From positions 8,229,426-8,293,425 of the forward strand of contig NC_135263.1 of NCBI RefSeq assembly GCF_964204865.1: a stretch of 64,000 nucleotides of DNA, written 5' to 3'. Position 1 is the first letter of the stretch, and every line of letters starts with the position of its first letter. The position numbers and the translations under genes were made by a program. The stretch comes from Styela clava (Eukaryota > Chordata > Ascidiacea > Stolidobranchia > Styelidae). The notes below the pieces were generated by a model. The model was given only the letters and a program-made list of their open reading frames with translations, was not told where the DNA came from and searched no databases. Shown here one piece after another: positions 11,583 through 21,520 of this stretch.

Positions 11583-11850
11583 TTACATCGGAACTGGTGT
11601 CTCGGTACGAAGACGATAGCGTAACACGGACTTTTTTAAAACAATTTTAGACTGGGCCATTATTTCACTCTTATCCTCATCGGCTTCTTTTGCTATTATT
11701 ACTTCTTCACTTGGCGGTTTTGAGTAATTAAATCTACATCCACCACTTTTCTTGCAGTATGGAGAATGACTGTGTGTCTGTAAATCATGCACAAGGGCTT
11801 TTAATGGGATGTCGTCAACAGGAAATGAACATGAGCATTTAAATCTAAAT
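11583..11850 (-). pseudogene. Helitron Rep-domain fragment
   Basis: On the minus strand this reads a His-rich THSHSPYCKK motif, then CRFNYSKPPSEEVIIAKE, ending MAQSKIVLKKS...RYR and a stop at 11,583. The H-x-H-x(3)-C...CRF-(N/G)-(Y/F)-P-x-PPS arrangement is the segment that follows the HUH motif in Helitron Rep proteins. The Helentron at 13-20 kb in this same window has the equivalent CRYGFPRPPSSRTFIA. The fragment is unlike that copy in detail, so it comes from a different Helitron family. Confidence 0.7.
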
Positions 11851-12751
11851 ATATTAATTTTATAATGGCACGGATCTAGAAACAGGGGCAGAGGAAATTG
11901 AACATAACATCAAATGTTTCTACTGGTAAACCAGTATAGTAAATAAATTTCTTTGGCTTTTTGCTCAAGTTTTGGTAACTGAAAATGTTAAAAATTTTCT
12001 AGTTTTTCCACTGCCTCATTTTGCTCCGTTCTAAGCTGCAAAAGTTCTGCCTCAAAATTTTCTAAATTACCTAATTTGTCTAAAGCTCCATCTTTCTATT
12101 TTCTGATTTGTAAATTTTTCCCCTCGAGTAACTCCAATTGATTTTCTTTGGCGGTTGCATTTGACTCACTATGAGATGAAGCTGCAGTATCGATTGGTTC
12201 TGGATTTCTATTTTATGACTTTTCACTTTTTTATGCGAACTGTACCGTATATTTATTCATTGTATCCGTTTTTATTTGAACTTGTTTTTGTGATGATAAA
12301 TAAACGATTGATTGATATGCACACTTCTATCTTTTGCACTGCTGTATCTGGAAGATCTTTTTTAATTGGATTATACAAAAATTGATGGAATATAGTCTGG
12401 ATTGCAGGAATCTCTAACTGGTTTGCCTAAAAAATTAATTTCTTGCAATTTTTTTCGACATGACAACAAGTCAGATACTTTGAGAAATTAAAATATTTTA
12501 GTTTATTTCACCAATGAAGAAGTGCAATGGTACATGCATAAGGTAAGTCAGGAAAAAAACACAATAAAGAGCATTACAAGTGTTTAATTACTTATCAAAA
12601 ATAGAGCAATTCCAGAAATAAAAAAAAACTATTGGCAAACATATGGATACTTACCACTGATAAAGGGCTTACCGCAAATGTAGACATTTGGTCCCGTTGG
12701 ATTCCACGCGTTAGATAGATAGTTTATTTTGAAAACTCCATAACAAACATA
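11851..12751. other. Unassigned DNA
   Basis: No gene identified. A minus-strand stretch near 12,000-12,100 reads as a short Glu/Leu-rich coiled-coil-like peptide (NLENFEAELLQLRTEQNEAV) and may be a leftover exon, but it is flanked by stops. Confidence 0.35.
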
Positions 12752-13449
12752 AACTAGAGCTGCTTGCAGCTTTAACAGGCTTCCCGCGTAATGCAGCCAT
12801 GTAATAAAATGAGTCGCAGCTAGATAAACACTGAAGTAAAGTGTTAACTTTTTCTCTGTAACTCTTCTGGGTTCGTAAATTGACGCGTATTTGACGGGGA
12901 AACATAGCAGAGACTACGCGGACAACATTCGCCGTGAATTCATTTTTGACTCAACAACTTGCGCTAATCGATCGTGTTCATAACTGCCTACCTCCTAACA
13001 AAATAAAAACAATGTAATAAAAAGTCAACACAATACCGCGAATGAAGTTTTATTAGTTTATTCGGGGATGACAGAAGCAAAAGCGTAAATATCTTTTTGA
13101 CTATCGTTCAGACGGCGAAAATGTAAACCACAGCAGGAACAATTTCATATTAAGAAAGCGTCTAATTTCATTTTCAAGCATGTTATTAATTCACGTAGTG
13201 ATTACTCTCCGCAATAAAACGCGGAACTCATAGTAACATTAAGCTAACGACGCAGTAAGCGAGAGACGCATACACGCGAGGAAAAAACGCATCGCGATAA
13301 GCGCTCTCTTTGATAAGACGATCTACGAAAGGATAATAATTCATTCCTTCGCAGAAATCGTTGTTGACAGCACTTTCTGGAATTGGTTGCTAACTAATAC
13401 GGTATAACTATTATTGTGCGTAGAAATGCCACGAAAAAGATACTAGAAA
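12752..13449 (+). promoter_or_regulatory. Helentron 5' terminus and leader
   Basis: The leader starts with a small palindrome (AGCTGCTTGCAGCT) and the subterminal AGGCTTCCCGC block, then about 650 bp of non-coding DNA up to the first ATG at 13450. An in-frame stop at 13,443 just before that ATG supports the start. A promoter is expected here but I see no specific element I would call. Confidence 0.4.
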
Positions 13450-14730
13450 ATGACGCGTAAACGCCTTGCTCTTAAGGTGGTTACTGGTGAATTCAGCCAG
13501 TCTGATGCTAGATTTAACTTCGCCAGCCGTGGACGACAATGCATTGCAAACTGCCTGATTGCGCTTATTAAGCACGCCAATACTCGTGCAACTTTATGGC
13601 GTTCAAATGATTTGGATGAAATTCTCGTAGAAGGCGACAAACTATATCGTGGGGTCCAAGACTTTTTGGGTTATATTGACAACTATCTCATGGTCACAGA
13701 GTTGCCCTCAACTTATGAGTTGAACGACGTACTGTACGAAATAAAGTACCAGAGCCCATTAACTGGTGCTGTTGGTTCGTCAGAAGCTCCGTCCGAACAT
13801 ATGGTTGGCATAATGTCGCTTGCAGAGACGTTTAGTAGCAGCGTATGTGCTCTCTTTACGCTGAACAGCAACACATTGGGAATAATCAAGGACGAATCGA
13901 CGTACTTTGTTTTTGATCCTCATTCTCGTAATAGAGATGGTATGGTGTGCTATAATGGCACGTCAATTACGCTTGAATTTGGGTGTTTAGATGACGTTCA
14001 TTGTCACCTTCAAAAACTACACCGAAATATCTCGCCCTCGGAGGATTTTGCTTGTCAGTTTGAAATGGTCGCCGTCGAAATCACCCAGGTTGTTGCTGGA
14101 AATGACACAGATGTGGTACAAGAAGTTAAAAGTACTCAACACGAGATGCTTTTTTCTAGACTAAACTATGCCACAAGATTTGACATTTGTAAAAAACTGG
14201 GATTGAAAATCGAATTGTTAATAGATGAAAATCCAATCAACGAACGACTGAACGAACCTGCAAAAGTTGTTTCAGTCAAGGCAGACGGAAATTGCTTTTT
14301 CAATGCGTTATCTCATGAGCTGTCCGGAACTGAACACAATAACGCACAACTTAGGCAAGCAATTGCGCAAAATATCGAAGAAAATCCATGCGTCTTTTCA
14401 AATATTTTGCGCGATGAATACGCGGAAGATGGGGTTGAGAATTATATCAAACAGTCCAAGATGTTTGATGACGGCACGTGGGCAACAGAAGTGGAAATAA
14501 TTTCTGCTTGTGACTTACTGGCATTAGACATATACACGTATTTTGAAAACAGGTGGCTGAAGTATTCCAGAGCGTTACTGAATCGCAATTACGTTACGCA
14601 TTCAAGGGGATCGATATATTTAAATAACAAAGGTGGAAATCATTATGAAATTGTTACGGACGTCAAGAGTTGGCAGAATGGCGATGATGAGGGGGATCCG
14701 GCCATGGTTACTCAGCACGAAGTTACGTGA
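13450..14730 (+). CDS. Helentron N-terminal protein: C76-like cysteine protease plus OTU domain
   Basis: This 426-residue reading has two cysteine-protease modules. Residues about 25-190 resemble the tegument-type (peptidase C76-like) deubiquitinase fold found in some transposon proteins: RGRQCIANCLIALI supplies a candidate Cys31, and FDPHSRN supplies Asp156 and His158. Residues about 272-402 form an OTU domain with the DGNCFFNAL box (Asp279, Cys282) and the closing NHYEIV box (His398). Such domains remove ubiquitin or ubiquitin-like tags; OTU modules are known in Helentron-type elements. The frame ends at TGA 14728-14730. The next 51 bp have no further stop and lead in the same frame into the Rep ORF, so the two were probably one protein. 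No other break is seen here. Confidence 0.8.
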   Translation: MTRKRLALKVVTGEFSQSDARFNFASRGRQCIANCLIALIKHANTRATLWRSNDLDEILVEGDKLYRGVQDFLGYIDNYLMVTELPSTYELNDVLYEIKYQSPLTGAVGSSEAPSEHMVGIMSLAETFSSSVCALFTLNSNTLGIIKDESTYFVFDPHSRNRDGMVCYNGTSITLEFGCLDDVHCHLQKLHRNISPSEDFACQFEMVAVEITQVVAGNDTDVVQEVKSTQHEMLFSRLNYATRFDICKKLGLKIELLIDENPINERLNEPAKVVSVKADGNCFFNALSHELSGTEHNNAQLRQAIAQNIEENPCVFSNILRDEYAEDGVENYIKQSKMFDDGTWATEVEIISACDLLALDIYTYFENRWLKYSRALLNRNYVTHSRGSIYLNNKGGNHYEIVTDVKSWQNGDDEGDPAMVTQHEVT

Positions 14731-14781
14731 AATACCGAATGGTATGAGGTCGGACACATAGAAAAGCAAACAACGTCAAGT

Positions 14782-17619
14782 ATGAGTGAAGCCGATATGC
14801 GCTATGAATTATGTGAAGAATATCGAGAGAATGTGAAAAAAAGTAGCAGGCGAAGGTATAAAACCGATCAAAACTACAACAAAAAATCAAATTTGAGAAG
14901 CTCAGCAAAATATAAATATAATGAAAGCCACAGAGAAGCATTAAAGACAAGAAGCGTAAAGAAATACGAAACTGACGTACAACACAGAGAAAAGGTAATA
15001 GCTAGCAATATTCAGAAGTACAAACTTGACGAAAAACACAGGAAGCAAGTAAAAACCAGAAGTGCTGAGCAGTACAAACTTGACGAAAAACACAGGGAGC
15101 AAATGAAAGCCAGAAGTGTCAAGAAATACAAACATGACGAAAAACACAGGGAGAGAATGAAAACTAGAAGCGTGAAGCAGTACAAACTTGACGAAAAACA
15201 CAGGAAGCAAGTAAAAACCAGAAGTGCTGAGCAGTACAAACTTGACGGAAAACACAGGAAGCAAGTAAAAACCAGAAGTGCTGAGCAAAACAAACTTGAC
15301 GAAAAACACAGAGAGCAAATGAAAGCTAGAAGTGTCAAGAAGTACAAACATGACGAAAAACAAAGGGAGCAAATGAAAGCCAGAAGTGTCAAGAAGTACA
15401 AACATGACGAAAAACACAGGGAGAGAATGAAAACTAGAAGCGTGAAGAAATACGATCTTGACGAACTACACAGGCAGGAAGTTAAAACCAGGAGTGCCAA
15501 TATGTACAGATTTGATGCAAAACATAACCAACTTGTCAGAAACGTAGCTCAAAAGAAATACGGGTGCAGTAAACGCGATATGTCAGCTAAAAATTCTATT
15601 GAAAAATTCGGAAAGTCGATAAAATGTGGACCAAATTGCGTATGCTGCATATGCATTCGATCGTTTTTCCGTAAAAGCGTTATCGTATACAAAAGAAATA
15701 AGTATAAATGCGGGAACATCAGTACAAAATATAAGCACAAATGTAACACTTTTTGCACGAAGCCCTGTGGATTTGTTAACGCAAGAAATATTTGGATATG
15801 TCATACTTGTAGCAGCAAACTCAAGAGTGGTAAAGTTCCTGTCAAAGCGTGGGACAACAACATGCTTGTAGAGGAAGTTCCGCCCGAGTTAGCGAGACTA
15901 AACTCAATTGAGCGCTATCTAATCTCGCTACATATTCCTTTCATGAAAATAAGTCAGTTGCCCAAAACTCGCCAATACGGAATTCATGGTCCAGTGATAT
16001 GTGTACCTTCCAATGTCCAAAAAACGGTTACCGTCCTACCACGGGTGAGAGTGGATGACCCAATGTTGACAATAAAAATAAAAAGAAAACTTTCATACAA
16101 GGGTTACTATGATTACCAAGTTGTAGATAAAGGTAACCTAAGGGACGCCATCATGTGGTTAAAAGAGAATAATGATTTTTACACTGATGTAACGTTTAAC
16201 GAAATCTGGAATCCTGACATAAACTTACGTGAAGAGGAGGAAGATGAAGAACTGTTGGAGGCACCTTCCAAAAATGTTATTATATCAGATGCCACTCTTG
16301 ACACTTGCTTGCAACCTGTAGATATTGCTCAAGAAGTTTTAGACCAAATTTCCGAAGACGTTCTGTGCATTGCTCCCGCTGAAGGGAACCGCCCAATTTC
16401 AATATTGATGGATGACAAAAATGAAGCCAAAGCTTTTCCAACACTCTTTCCCTCAGGCCGTGTGACCTTTGGCGCATTTCGGGACGAACAAATTACTTTA
16501 TCGAGATATTTTAATTGTCGTTTGATGAGTGCTGATGATCGATTTTCGAAAAACGTAGATTACATATTCTTTTCACATTATAGGAGTGAACTCAATCAAA
16601 TTTTATCAAACATTTCAATTGCATTGCGCAAAGGAACTGATTCTTCAATTCGAAAAATGACTATTAAGGATATAACAGATGGAAAATATATTCGGTCACT
16701 ATTAACATCAGATGAGGCATACAAATTTTTAAGACCTGACATAGGGACACCAGCATTCTGGCAGGCCGCGCAGAAAGACCTATTGGCAATGGTCCGCCAG
16801 CTTGGATTGTCGACTTGGTTTTGCTCTTTTTCGTCCGCGGAAATGAGATGGCCGGAAGTTTTTGACTGTTTGCTTCGTCAAAGGGGTGATAAGCGTTTGT
16901 CATCAGAAATCGATTGGTTGGAAAAATGTCAAATTCTACGCGAAAACTGTGTGATGACTGCCAGACTTTTTCAAAATCGGTTTCAGAGTTTCTTGAGAAG
17001 TATTATACTTTCTTCATGTAAACCTCTTGGAGAAGTGGAAGATTATTTCTTCAGGGTAGAGTTCCAACAACGCGGATCCCCTCACATTCACTGCCTCTTG
17101 TGGGTGAAAGATTCCCCGAAATACGGGGTCAACAGCAACACGGAGGTTGAAGCATATATAGATAAGCACGTAACTTGTCAGATTCCACAAGAGCATGAAG
17201 ACAAAGAACTCTTTGACATAGTTAATAGTGTACAACAGCATAGTAAATCCCACACCAAATCGTGCCGGAAGAAAGGCACTGTGTGTAGATATGGTTTTCC
17301 CAGGCCACCTTCTTCCAGGACGTTTATAGCTCGGTGTGACCAAGGTATTGCTGCAGATGATTCGGCCATTGCCAAGGCCAAGGATATATTAAAAAAAATA
17401 ATGTCACACATCTTCAATGAAAAATGGCAATGTGCTGAGGATGCAAATTTAGCGAAACTGCTTGAAGAGTTGAACATAACTCAGGACGATATCGAAATGT
17501 CGTGCAGGATGATCACAAAGAGGGTCTCGGTGATATTACAAAGAGAATGTAGTAGCATATGGACTAATTCATATAACCCTACATTGCTGCGGGCCTTGAA
17601 CGCTAATTTGGATGTGTAA
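14782..17619 (+). CDS. Helentron Rep protein, N-terminal repeats and HUH domain
   Basis: This 945-codon reading begins with a basic, helical tandem repeat of 18 residues (about residues 50-255), then a Cys-rich region (CGPNCVCCICIRSFF and CHTCSSKL) and the linker domain usual in Helitron proteins. Residues about 530-900 are the Helitron Rep-like domain, with LFPSGRVTFGAFRDE and the HUH metal-binding motif RGSPHIHCLLWV (His768, His770), then CRYGFPRPPSSRTF. Rep nicks and rejoins single strands during rolling-circle transposition. The ORF stops at TAA 17617-17619 immediately before the catalytic Tyr segment, which continues in frame downstream. Two further in-frame stops follow, so this copy would not make an active protein. 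Confidence 0.9.
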   Translation: MSEADMRYELCEEYRENVKKSSRRRYKTDQNYNKKSNLRSSAKYKYNESHREALKTRSVKKYETDVQHREKVIASNIQKYKLDEKHRKQVKTRSAEQYKLDEKHREQMKARSVKKYKHDEKHRERMKTRSVKQYKLDEKHRKQVKTRSAEQYKLDGKHRKQVKTRSAEQNKLDEKHREQMKARSVKKYKHDEKQREQMKARSVKKYKHDEKHRERMKTRSVKKYDLDELHRQEVKTRSANMYRFDAKHNQLVRNVAQKKYGCSKRDMSAKNSIEKFGKSIKCGPNCVCCICIRSFFRKSVIVYKRNKYKCGNISTKYKHKCNTFCTKPCGFVNARNIWICHTCSSKLKSGKVPVKAWDNNMLVEEVPPELARLNSIERYLISLHIPFMKISQLPKTRQYGIHGPVICVPSNVQKTVTVLPRVRVDDPMLTIKIKRKLSYKGYYDYQVVDKGNLRDAIMWLKENNDFYTDVTFNEIWNPDINLREEEEDEELLEAPSKNVIISDATLDTCLQPVDIAQEVLDQISEDVLCIAPAEGNRPISILMDDKNEAKAFPTLFPSGRVTFGAFRDEQITLSRYFNCRLMSADDRFSKNVDYIFFSHYRSELNQILSNISIALRKGTDSSIRKMTIKDITDGKYIRSLLTSDEAYKFLRPDIGTPAFWQAAQKDLLAMVRQLGLSTWFCSFSSAEMRWPEVFDCLLRQRGDKRLSSEIDWLEKCQILRENCVMTARLFQNRFQSFLRSIILSSCKPLGEVEDYFFRVEFQQRGSPHIHCLLWVKDSPKYGVNSNTEVEAYIDKHVTCQIPQEHEDKELFDIVNSVQQHSKSHTKSCRKKGTVCRYGFPRPPSSRTFIARCDQGIAADDSAIAKAKDILKKIMSHIFNEKWQCAEDANLAKLLEELNITQDDIEMSCRMITKRVSVILQRECSSIWTNSYNPTLLRALNANLDV
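14930..15540 (+). repeat. In-frame 54-bp minisatellite inside the Rep gene
   Basis: About eleven copies of a 54-bp unit encode an 18-residue repeat of the form KHRKQVKTRSAEQYKLDE. Units alternate between KTRSAEQYKLDE and KARSVKKYKHDE types, suggesting duplication of pairs of units. The length is an exact multiple of three, so the frame is held. The encoded peptide is very basic and predicted helical, possibly DNA-binding. Confidence 0.9.
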
Positions 17620-18062
17620 TTTGTAACGGATGCATAAGCATGTGTAGTTTATATTCTATCCTATATTTCTAAGGGAGAGAGAGAAATGAGCTTTCTAATG
17701 GAAGGATGCGTTAACGAATGCTTGAACCAAGGCCATCATTCTGGAAAGGACGTTATGAAAAAGATTGGGATGTTGTATTTGAGAAACAGGGAAGTGAGTG
17801 CACAGGAGTCGGCATTCAGAGCTTGCAATATGCCTTTATAAGGATGTTCACGAAACGTAGTGTTTTTACCAACTGGGAATGATTCTGTAAAAATAAGCTT
17901 GCCATTGTCAGTGCTGAAAAATAAGTTGAAAGCAAGTGGCGGCGAGCTCAACCCGTCTGATATGTGGATGACAAGTATGATAGAAAAATATAGGGCAAGG
18001 CCAAGACAACAGGAAATTGACGAAATATGCTATGGTGAGTTTTTTTTTCAAGATATCGCGTA
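17620..18062 (+). pseudogene. Rep catalytic-Tyr segment and inter-domain linker
   Basis: This continues the Rep reading in the same frame. It contains CVVYILSYISKGE, which matches the two-Tyr motif of Helitron Rep (tyrosines four residues apart, then Lys). Stops at 17617-17619, 17632-17634 and 17839-17841 disable it. The frame runs on to about 18,040, where nine consecutive T bases appear to have caused a frameshift. After it, the helicase part continues in another frame. Confidence 0.75.
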
Positions 18063-18977
18063 TTGTCACAAACACAGGCAAAAGGAAATAAAAAAGCTCT
18101 GGAACTGGAAAAAGGATTAGATCATGTACAAAAGAGAGAAACAACTCAACCCGCGATAGTTCGATACCCCCGTTTTCGTAAAGAAAAAAATAGTGAAAAA
18201 TATTATCGAAGTATATTGGAACTTTTTTTCCCACACCGAACCGACGAAGATCTGAAGCCGCTTTATTACAAAAATTATACAGAATTTCACAAATTTGGCA
18301 AGTGCTCGGTTCATGGTCGAAGCATGAATGTAAAAGAGCTCGTGACAGAAAATATGCGGAAGTTTGAAAATATAAGCGAAGAACTTTCGGAAGCCGGAAA
18401 TATGTTAGCTGATGAACAGCTTTCACAAGATGAGTGGGCTGATCTAATAACAGAGCTCCAACAGCGTACTCGTGACGAGGGTAGAGACAGCAACGTAATA
18501 AACACTGTTGAAGACGAGCAGGAATGTGATGATATACCTGATCTCCATCAGACGACAAGCGAGATAACATTCGTAAAAAATGTTTTTATTAGTAAAGAGG
18601 AAGCCTTGCCAATCCTAAGATCTCTCAACGAAATGCAAACTGAGATTTTTTACGCGATTCGACAATGGTGTGTAAAAAAAGCAAATGGAAAAAATCCAGA
18701 TCCGTTTCATCTTTTTATATCTGGCGGAGCTGGAACCGGGAAATCACATTTAGTGAAAGCAATTTATTACGAGACATCCAAGGTGCTCGCCAACAGAGCA
18801 GAAGACATTTCTCAAATCCGAGTATTACTGACCGCTTCCACTGGCGTTGCAGCATACAATATCAAAGCCACAACAATACACAGTACATTTAGCATCCCAG
18901 TACAAGCGACAATTCCATACAGACCACTTGCAGAAGAAAAACTCAACACCTTGAAATGCAGGTATGAAAATTTGTAA
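18063..18977 (+). CDS. Helentron Pif1-type helicase, linker and Walker A part
   Basis: The reading has a charged linker of about 200 residues, then the start of a superfamily 1B Pif1-like helicase: LRSLNEMQTEIFYAIRQW (Q-like region) and the P-loop GGAGTGKSHL with Lys227, followed by LLTASTGVAAYNIKATTIHS. It ends at TAA 18975-18977 directly before the Walker B motif, in the same frame as the next ORF, so a single nonsense change separates them. The helicase would unwind DNA for rolling-circle movement. Confidence 0.88.
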   Translation: MSQTQAKGNKKALELEKGLDHVQKRETTQPAIVRYPRFRKEKNSEKYYRSILELFFPHRTDEDLKPLYYKNYTEFHKFGKCSVHGRSMNVKELVTENMRKFENISEELSEAGNMLADEQLSQDEWADLITELQQRTRDEGRDSNVINTVEDEQECDDIPDLHQTTSEITFVKNVFISKEEALPILRSLNEMQTEIFYAIRQWCVKKANGKNPDPFHLFISGGAGTGKSHLVKAIYYETSKVLANRAEDISQIRVLLTASTGVAAYNIKATTIHSTFSIPVQATIPYRPLAEEKLNTLKCRYENL

Positions 18978-18980
18978 TTA

Positions 18981-20705
18981 TTGATCATTGATGAGATATC
19001 AATGGTCGATTACAAATTATTATCATATATTCATGGAAGATTACGCCAAATAAAAAGCGCAAGCGATGAGTTTCCTTTTGGCAAAGTAAGCATAATTGCA
19101 GTAGGGGATTTCTATCAACTTCCTCCGGTTAAAGCATCCCCGTTGTTTAAGCCAAATCCGTTGGGCGATCTATGGAATGGTTATTTTAAGCTAGTAGAGC
19201 TTAACAAAATTATGGGGCAAAAGGGCGATAAAAAATTTGCAGAAATGCTTAATCGTATACGCACAAAGAAAAAAGGCGAGATAATGAACGCATGTGATAT
19301 TTCGATGCTCTCTCAGCGTGAAACTGGTGAAACAAAATCAGATATCATCCACATTTACCCAACAAACGCTCAAGTGAATGAATTCAACTTGAAACGTCTT
19401 CTTTCTCTTGATAAGGAAATAGTAGAAATAGCTGCTGATGTTTTAACTCCCACGTCAGAAAATCGCTCATCCAGTTGTCGGACACATATACCAATGGTTC
19501 AATTGCAAAAGACTTTGAAATTTTCTGTTGAGGCTAGGGTGATGTTGCTGCGCAACATTGATGCAACCGATGGACTTGTTAACGGTGTAATTGGTACCAT
19601 TGTGAGTATTCACCGCGCAGAAGGTACAATTGAAGTAGATGTCATCCATGTCCGATTTGACGACCATCGTGTTGGCGCCACATTGAGAATGAGATCAAAA
19701 TGCAGATATGAGGACGGCGTTCCTATCACAAAAGTCGAAGATTCATTTTCAGGCCGCGGCAGTTACAAACAGTTTCCCCTTAAACTGTCGTGGGGATGCA
19801 CTATTCATAAAATGCAAGGTGTTACAGTAGACGCAGCTCTCGTTGACTTCAAAAAAGCCTTTAGAGCTGGTCAAATGTATGTCGCGCTCAGTAGGGTGAG
19901 ATGTGTTCAGAATCTCATCATAGAAAATTTCAGGGAAAGCGCTATATATTGCGACGAAGGAATTGAAAGTGCCATGTCAAATATGTCTCGATTTTTACCT
20001 GAAAAATGCAAAATATTTGATAATATCGATATTATATTGAAAATATGTTTGATAAATATTCAAGGATTACGTGCACATTGGGAAGACTTGATGAGTGATT
20101 CCCGGTTTACAGAATGCGACGTTATTTGCTTGACTGAAACGCACGGAATCTGCTCACTTCAATCTTCTGTTTTTAATATCGTAATTCGAAACAGAAGTGA
20201 ATGCTATGATAAAAACGATGATTTTTTCGGACAATTTAAAACAAAAAAGCAAGGTGGAGTTGGATTTTTGCTTCGAAGCGAATTGAAAGTGAGGGTGATG
20301 GACATTGAAGTTCTTAACCTGGAATTTTTATGCCTTCTGCTCGTCGAAAAAGATACCGTATTAGTGAGTATTTACAGGCCGCCATCTTATCCTTTGTCGA
20401 AATTTAGCAATGCGTTAAAGATTTTGTTAAAAGAACTTGCAAATCTGGATATGGACTGTCTCATAATGGGCGATTTCAATGAAGATCTGTTGGCTGACAA
20501 TAAATGTATCGAGCAGATGTTCAGCATTGCTGGCTTTACTCAGGTTGTTCACTCTTACACCACAGACGGGTGTACTCTTTTGGATCACGTGTACATAAAA
20601 ATGAAAACATGTAAAGTAACTGTAGAATCATTGCCGACCTATTATAGCTACCATAATGGTATTCGAATAGCTTTGAGTTTCATCCCAGTCCCCGTTTCAC
20701 CCTAA
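18981..20705 (+). CDS. Helentron Pif1 helicase C-terminal part fused to EEP endonuclease
   Basis: Helicase motifs continue from IIDEISMV (Walker B) through GDFYQLPPV, QLQKTLKF, NGVIGTIV, and the C-terminal WGCTIHKMQGVTVDAALVDF and MYVALSRV boxes (to about residue 320). From about residue 355 the chain becomes an endonuclease/exonuclease/phosphatase-like domain: INIQGLRAHW (metal-binding Asn), CLTETHG (Glu), IYRPPSYP, MGDFNEDLL (Asp498, Asn500) and LLDHVYI near the end. This C-terminal AP-like nuclease is the feature that marks Helentrons. The reading is uninterrupted for 574 codons. The final SDH-type motif is weak (the chain ends YYSYHNGIRIAL), so nuclease activity is doubtful. Confidence 0.9.
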   Translation: MIIDEISMVDYKLLSYIHGRLRQIKSASDEFPFGKVSIIAVGDFYQLPPVKASPLFKPNPLGDLWNGYFKLVELNKIMGQKGDKKFAEMLNRIRTKKKGEIMNACDISMLSQRETGETKSDIIHIYPTNAQVNEFNLKRLLSLDKEIVEIAADVLTPTSENRSSSCRTHIPMVQLQKTLKFSVEARVMLLRNIDATDGLVNGVIGTIVSIHRAEGTIEVDVIHVRFDDHRVGATLRMRSKCRYEDGVPITKVEDSFSGRGSYKQFPLKLSWGCTIHKMQGVTVDAALVDFKKAFRAGQMYVALSRVRCVQNLIIENFRESAIYCDEGIESAMSNMSRFLPEKCKIFDNIDIILKICLINIQGLRAHWEDLMSDSRFTECDVICLTETHGICSLQSSVFNIVIRNRSECYDKNDDFFGQFKTKKQGGVGFLLRSELKVRVMDIEVLNLEFLCLLLVEKDTVLVSIYRPPSYPLSKFSNALKILLKELANLDMDCLIMGDFNEDLLADNKCIEQMFSIAGFTQVVHSYTTDGCTLLDHVYIKMKTCKVTVESLPTYYSYHNGIRIALSFIPVPVSP

Positions 20706-21520
20706 ATACATTCAAAATACGCAAGTTGTGATTAATCTATTTTTGTGAAGAGAAACGTACAAAATACACACGTAGTGAATAGTTGATATTCTTTGGAAGA
20801 AATCGTGGTCTCATGCATAAAATTTGCATTTTGTTGTTAGTTGTGTACCTCTACACATATGAGGTGAATTTCAAGTTGGTAGGACCAATTTGAAAAAAAT
20901 AATAATAAAAATATTAATAAATAACGTAAAATATGAAAAAATCACTCATGTATGATTTAGTCATGTGACCGGGAGTGCTACCCCAAAAGGCTAACATAAG
21001 TTGTGGTGTATCAACCGACCTCAAATACCAAGTTTGAGTTCTTAATATTCAATAGTAATTGAGATATGCGAAAAAAACTGAAAATTATGCTATGTGCACT
21101 GGAGCGTGAAGCCGTGATCAGTCATGCATGAACTCTGCAATTTTTGATGGGGGACTTATTATCTGCATGTGATGTAAATTTCAAGTCTCTAAGTAGTGTC
21201 GTTCTCGAGAAGAAGATGAAAATGTAAAATCCTATATTGCTCACTGTAGCGTATCGCCGAGGTCACTCATGCGTATTCTTGACATATCGTATCCGGAACA
21301 TGTCCATTAATCATTGTTATGAATTTCAACCCAATAGCATGTATCAATTTTGAGAAATCGCAAAAAAAACTGAAGACGCGTTTTGCTCACTGGAGCGTGA
21401 AAGCGTGATCAGTCATGCATAAAATTTGCATTTTATTGCTAGCTGAGAACTTCTGCACATTTGAGGTGAATTTCAAGTTTGTAGGACCAATTTGAAAAAA
21501 AAATAATAAAAATAAATAAT
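20706..21520 (+). repeat. Helentron 3' non-coding region with tandem modules
   Basis: Modules shared with the derivatives downstream begin here: 'CAGTCATGCATRAA', 'GGGGGACTTATTATCTGCAT', 'GTCGTTCTCGAGAAGAAGAT', 'CACTGGAGCGTATCGCCGA' and 'CAATTTTGAGAAATCGC'. They recur at spacings of roughly 180-580 bp through to 23,040. An A/T run ends the region at 21,520 without a hairpin, where the first derivative begins. Confidence 0.7.

Noticed and set aside
14941-15500. Minus-strand Leu/Phe/Cys-rich readings of about 160 codons resembling membrane segments
   Set aside because: They are the antisense of the 54-bp coding minisatellite; periodicity alone creates the hydrophobic repeat.
17908-18570. 220-codon minus-strand reading
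   Set aside because: Antisense of the Pif1 linker; no domain.
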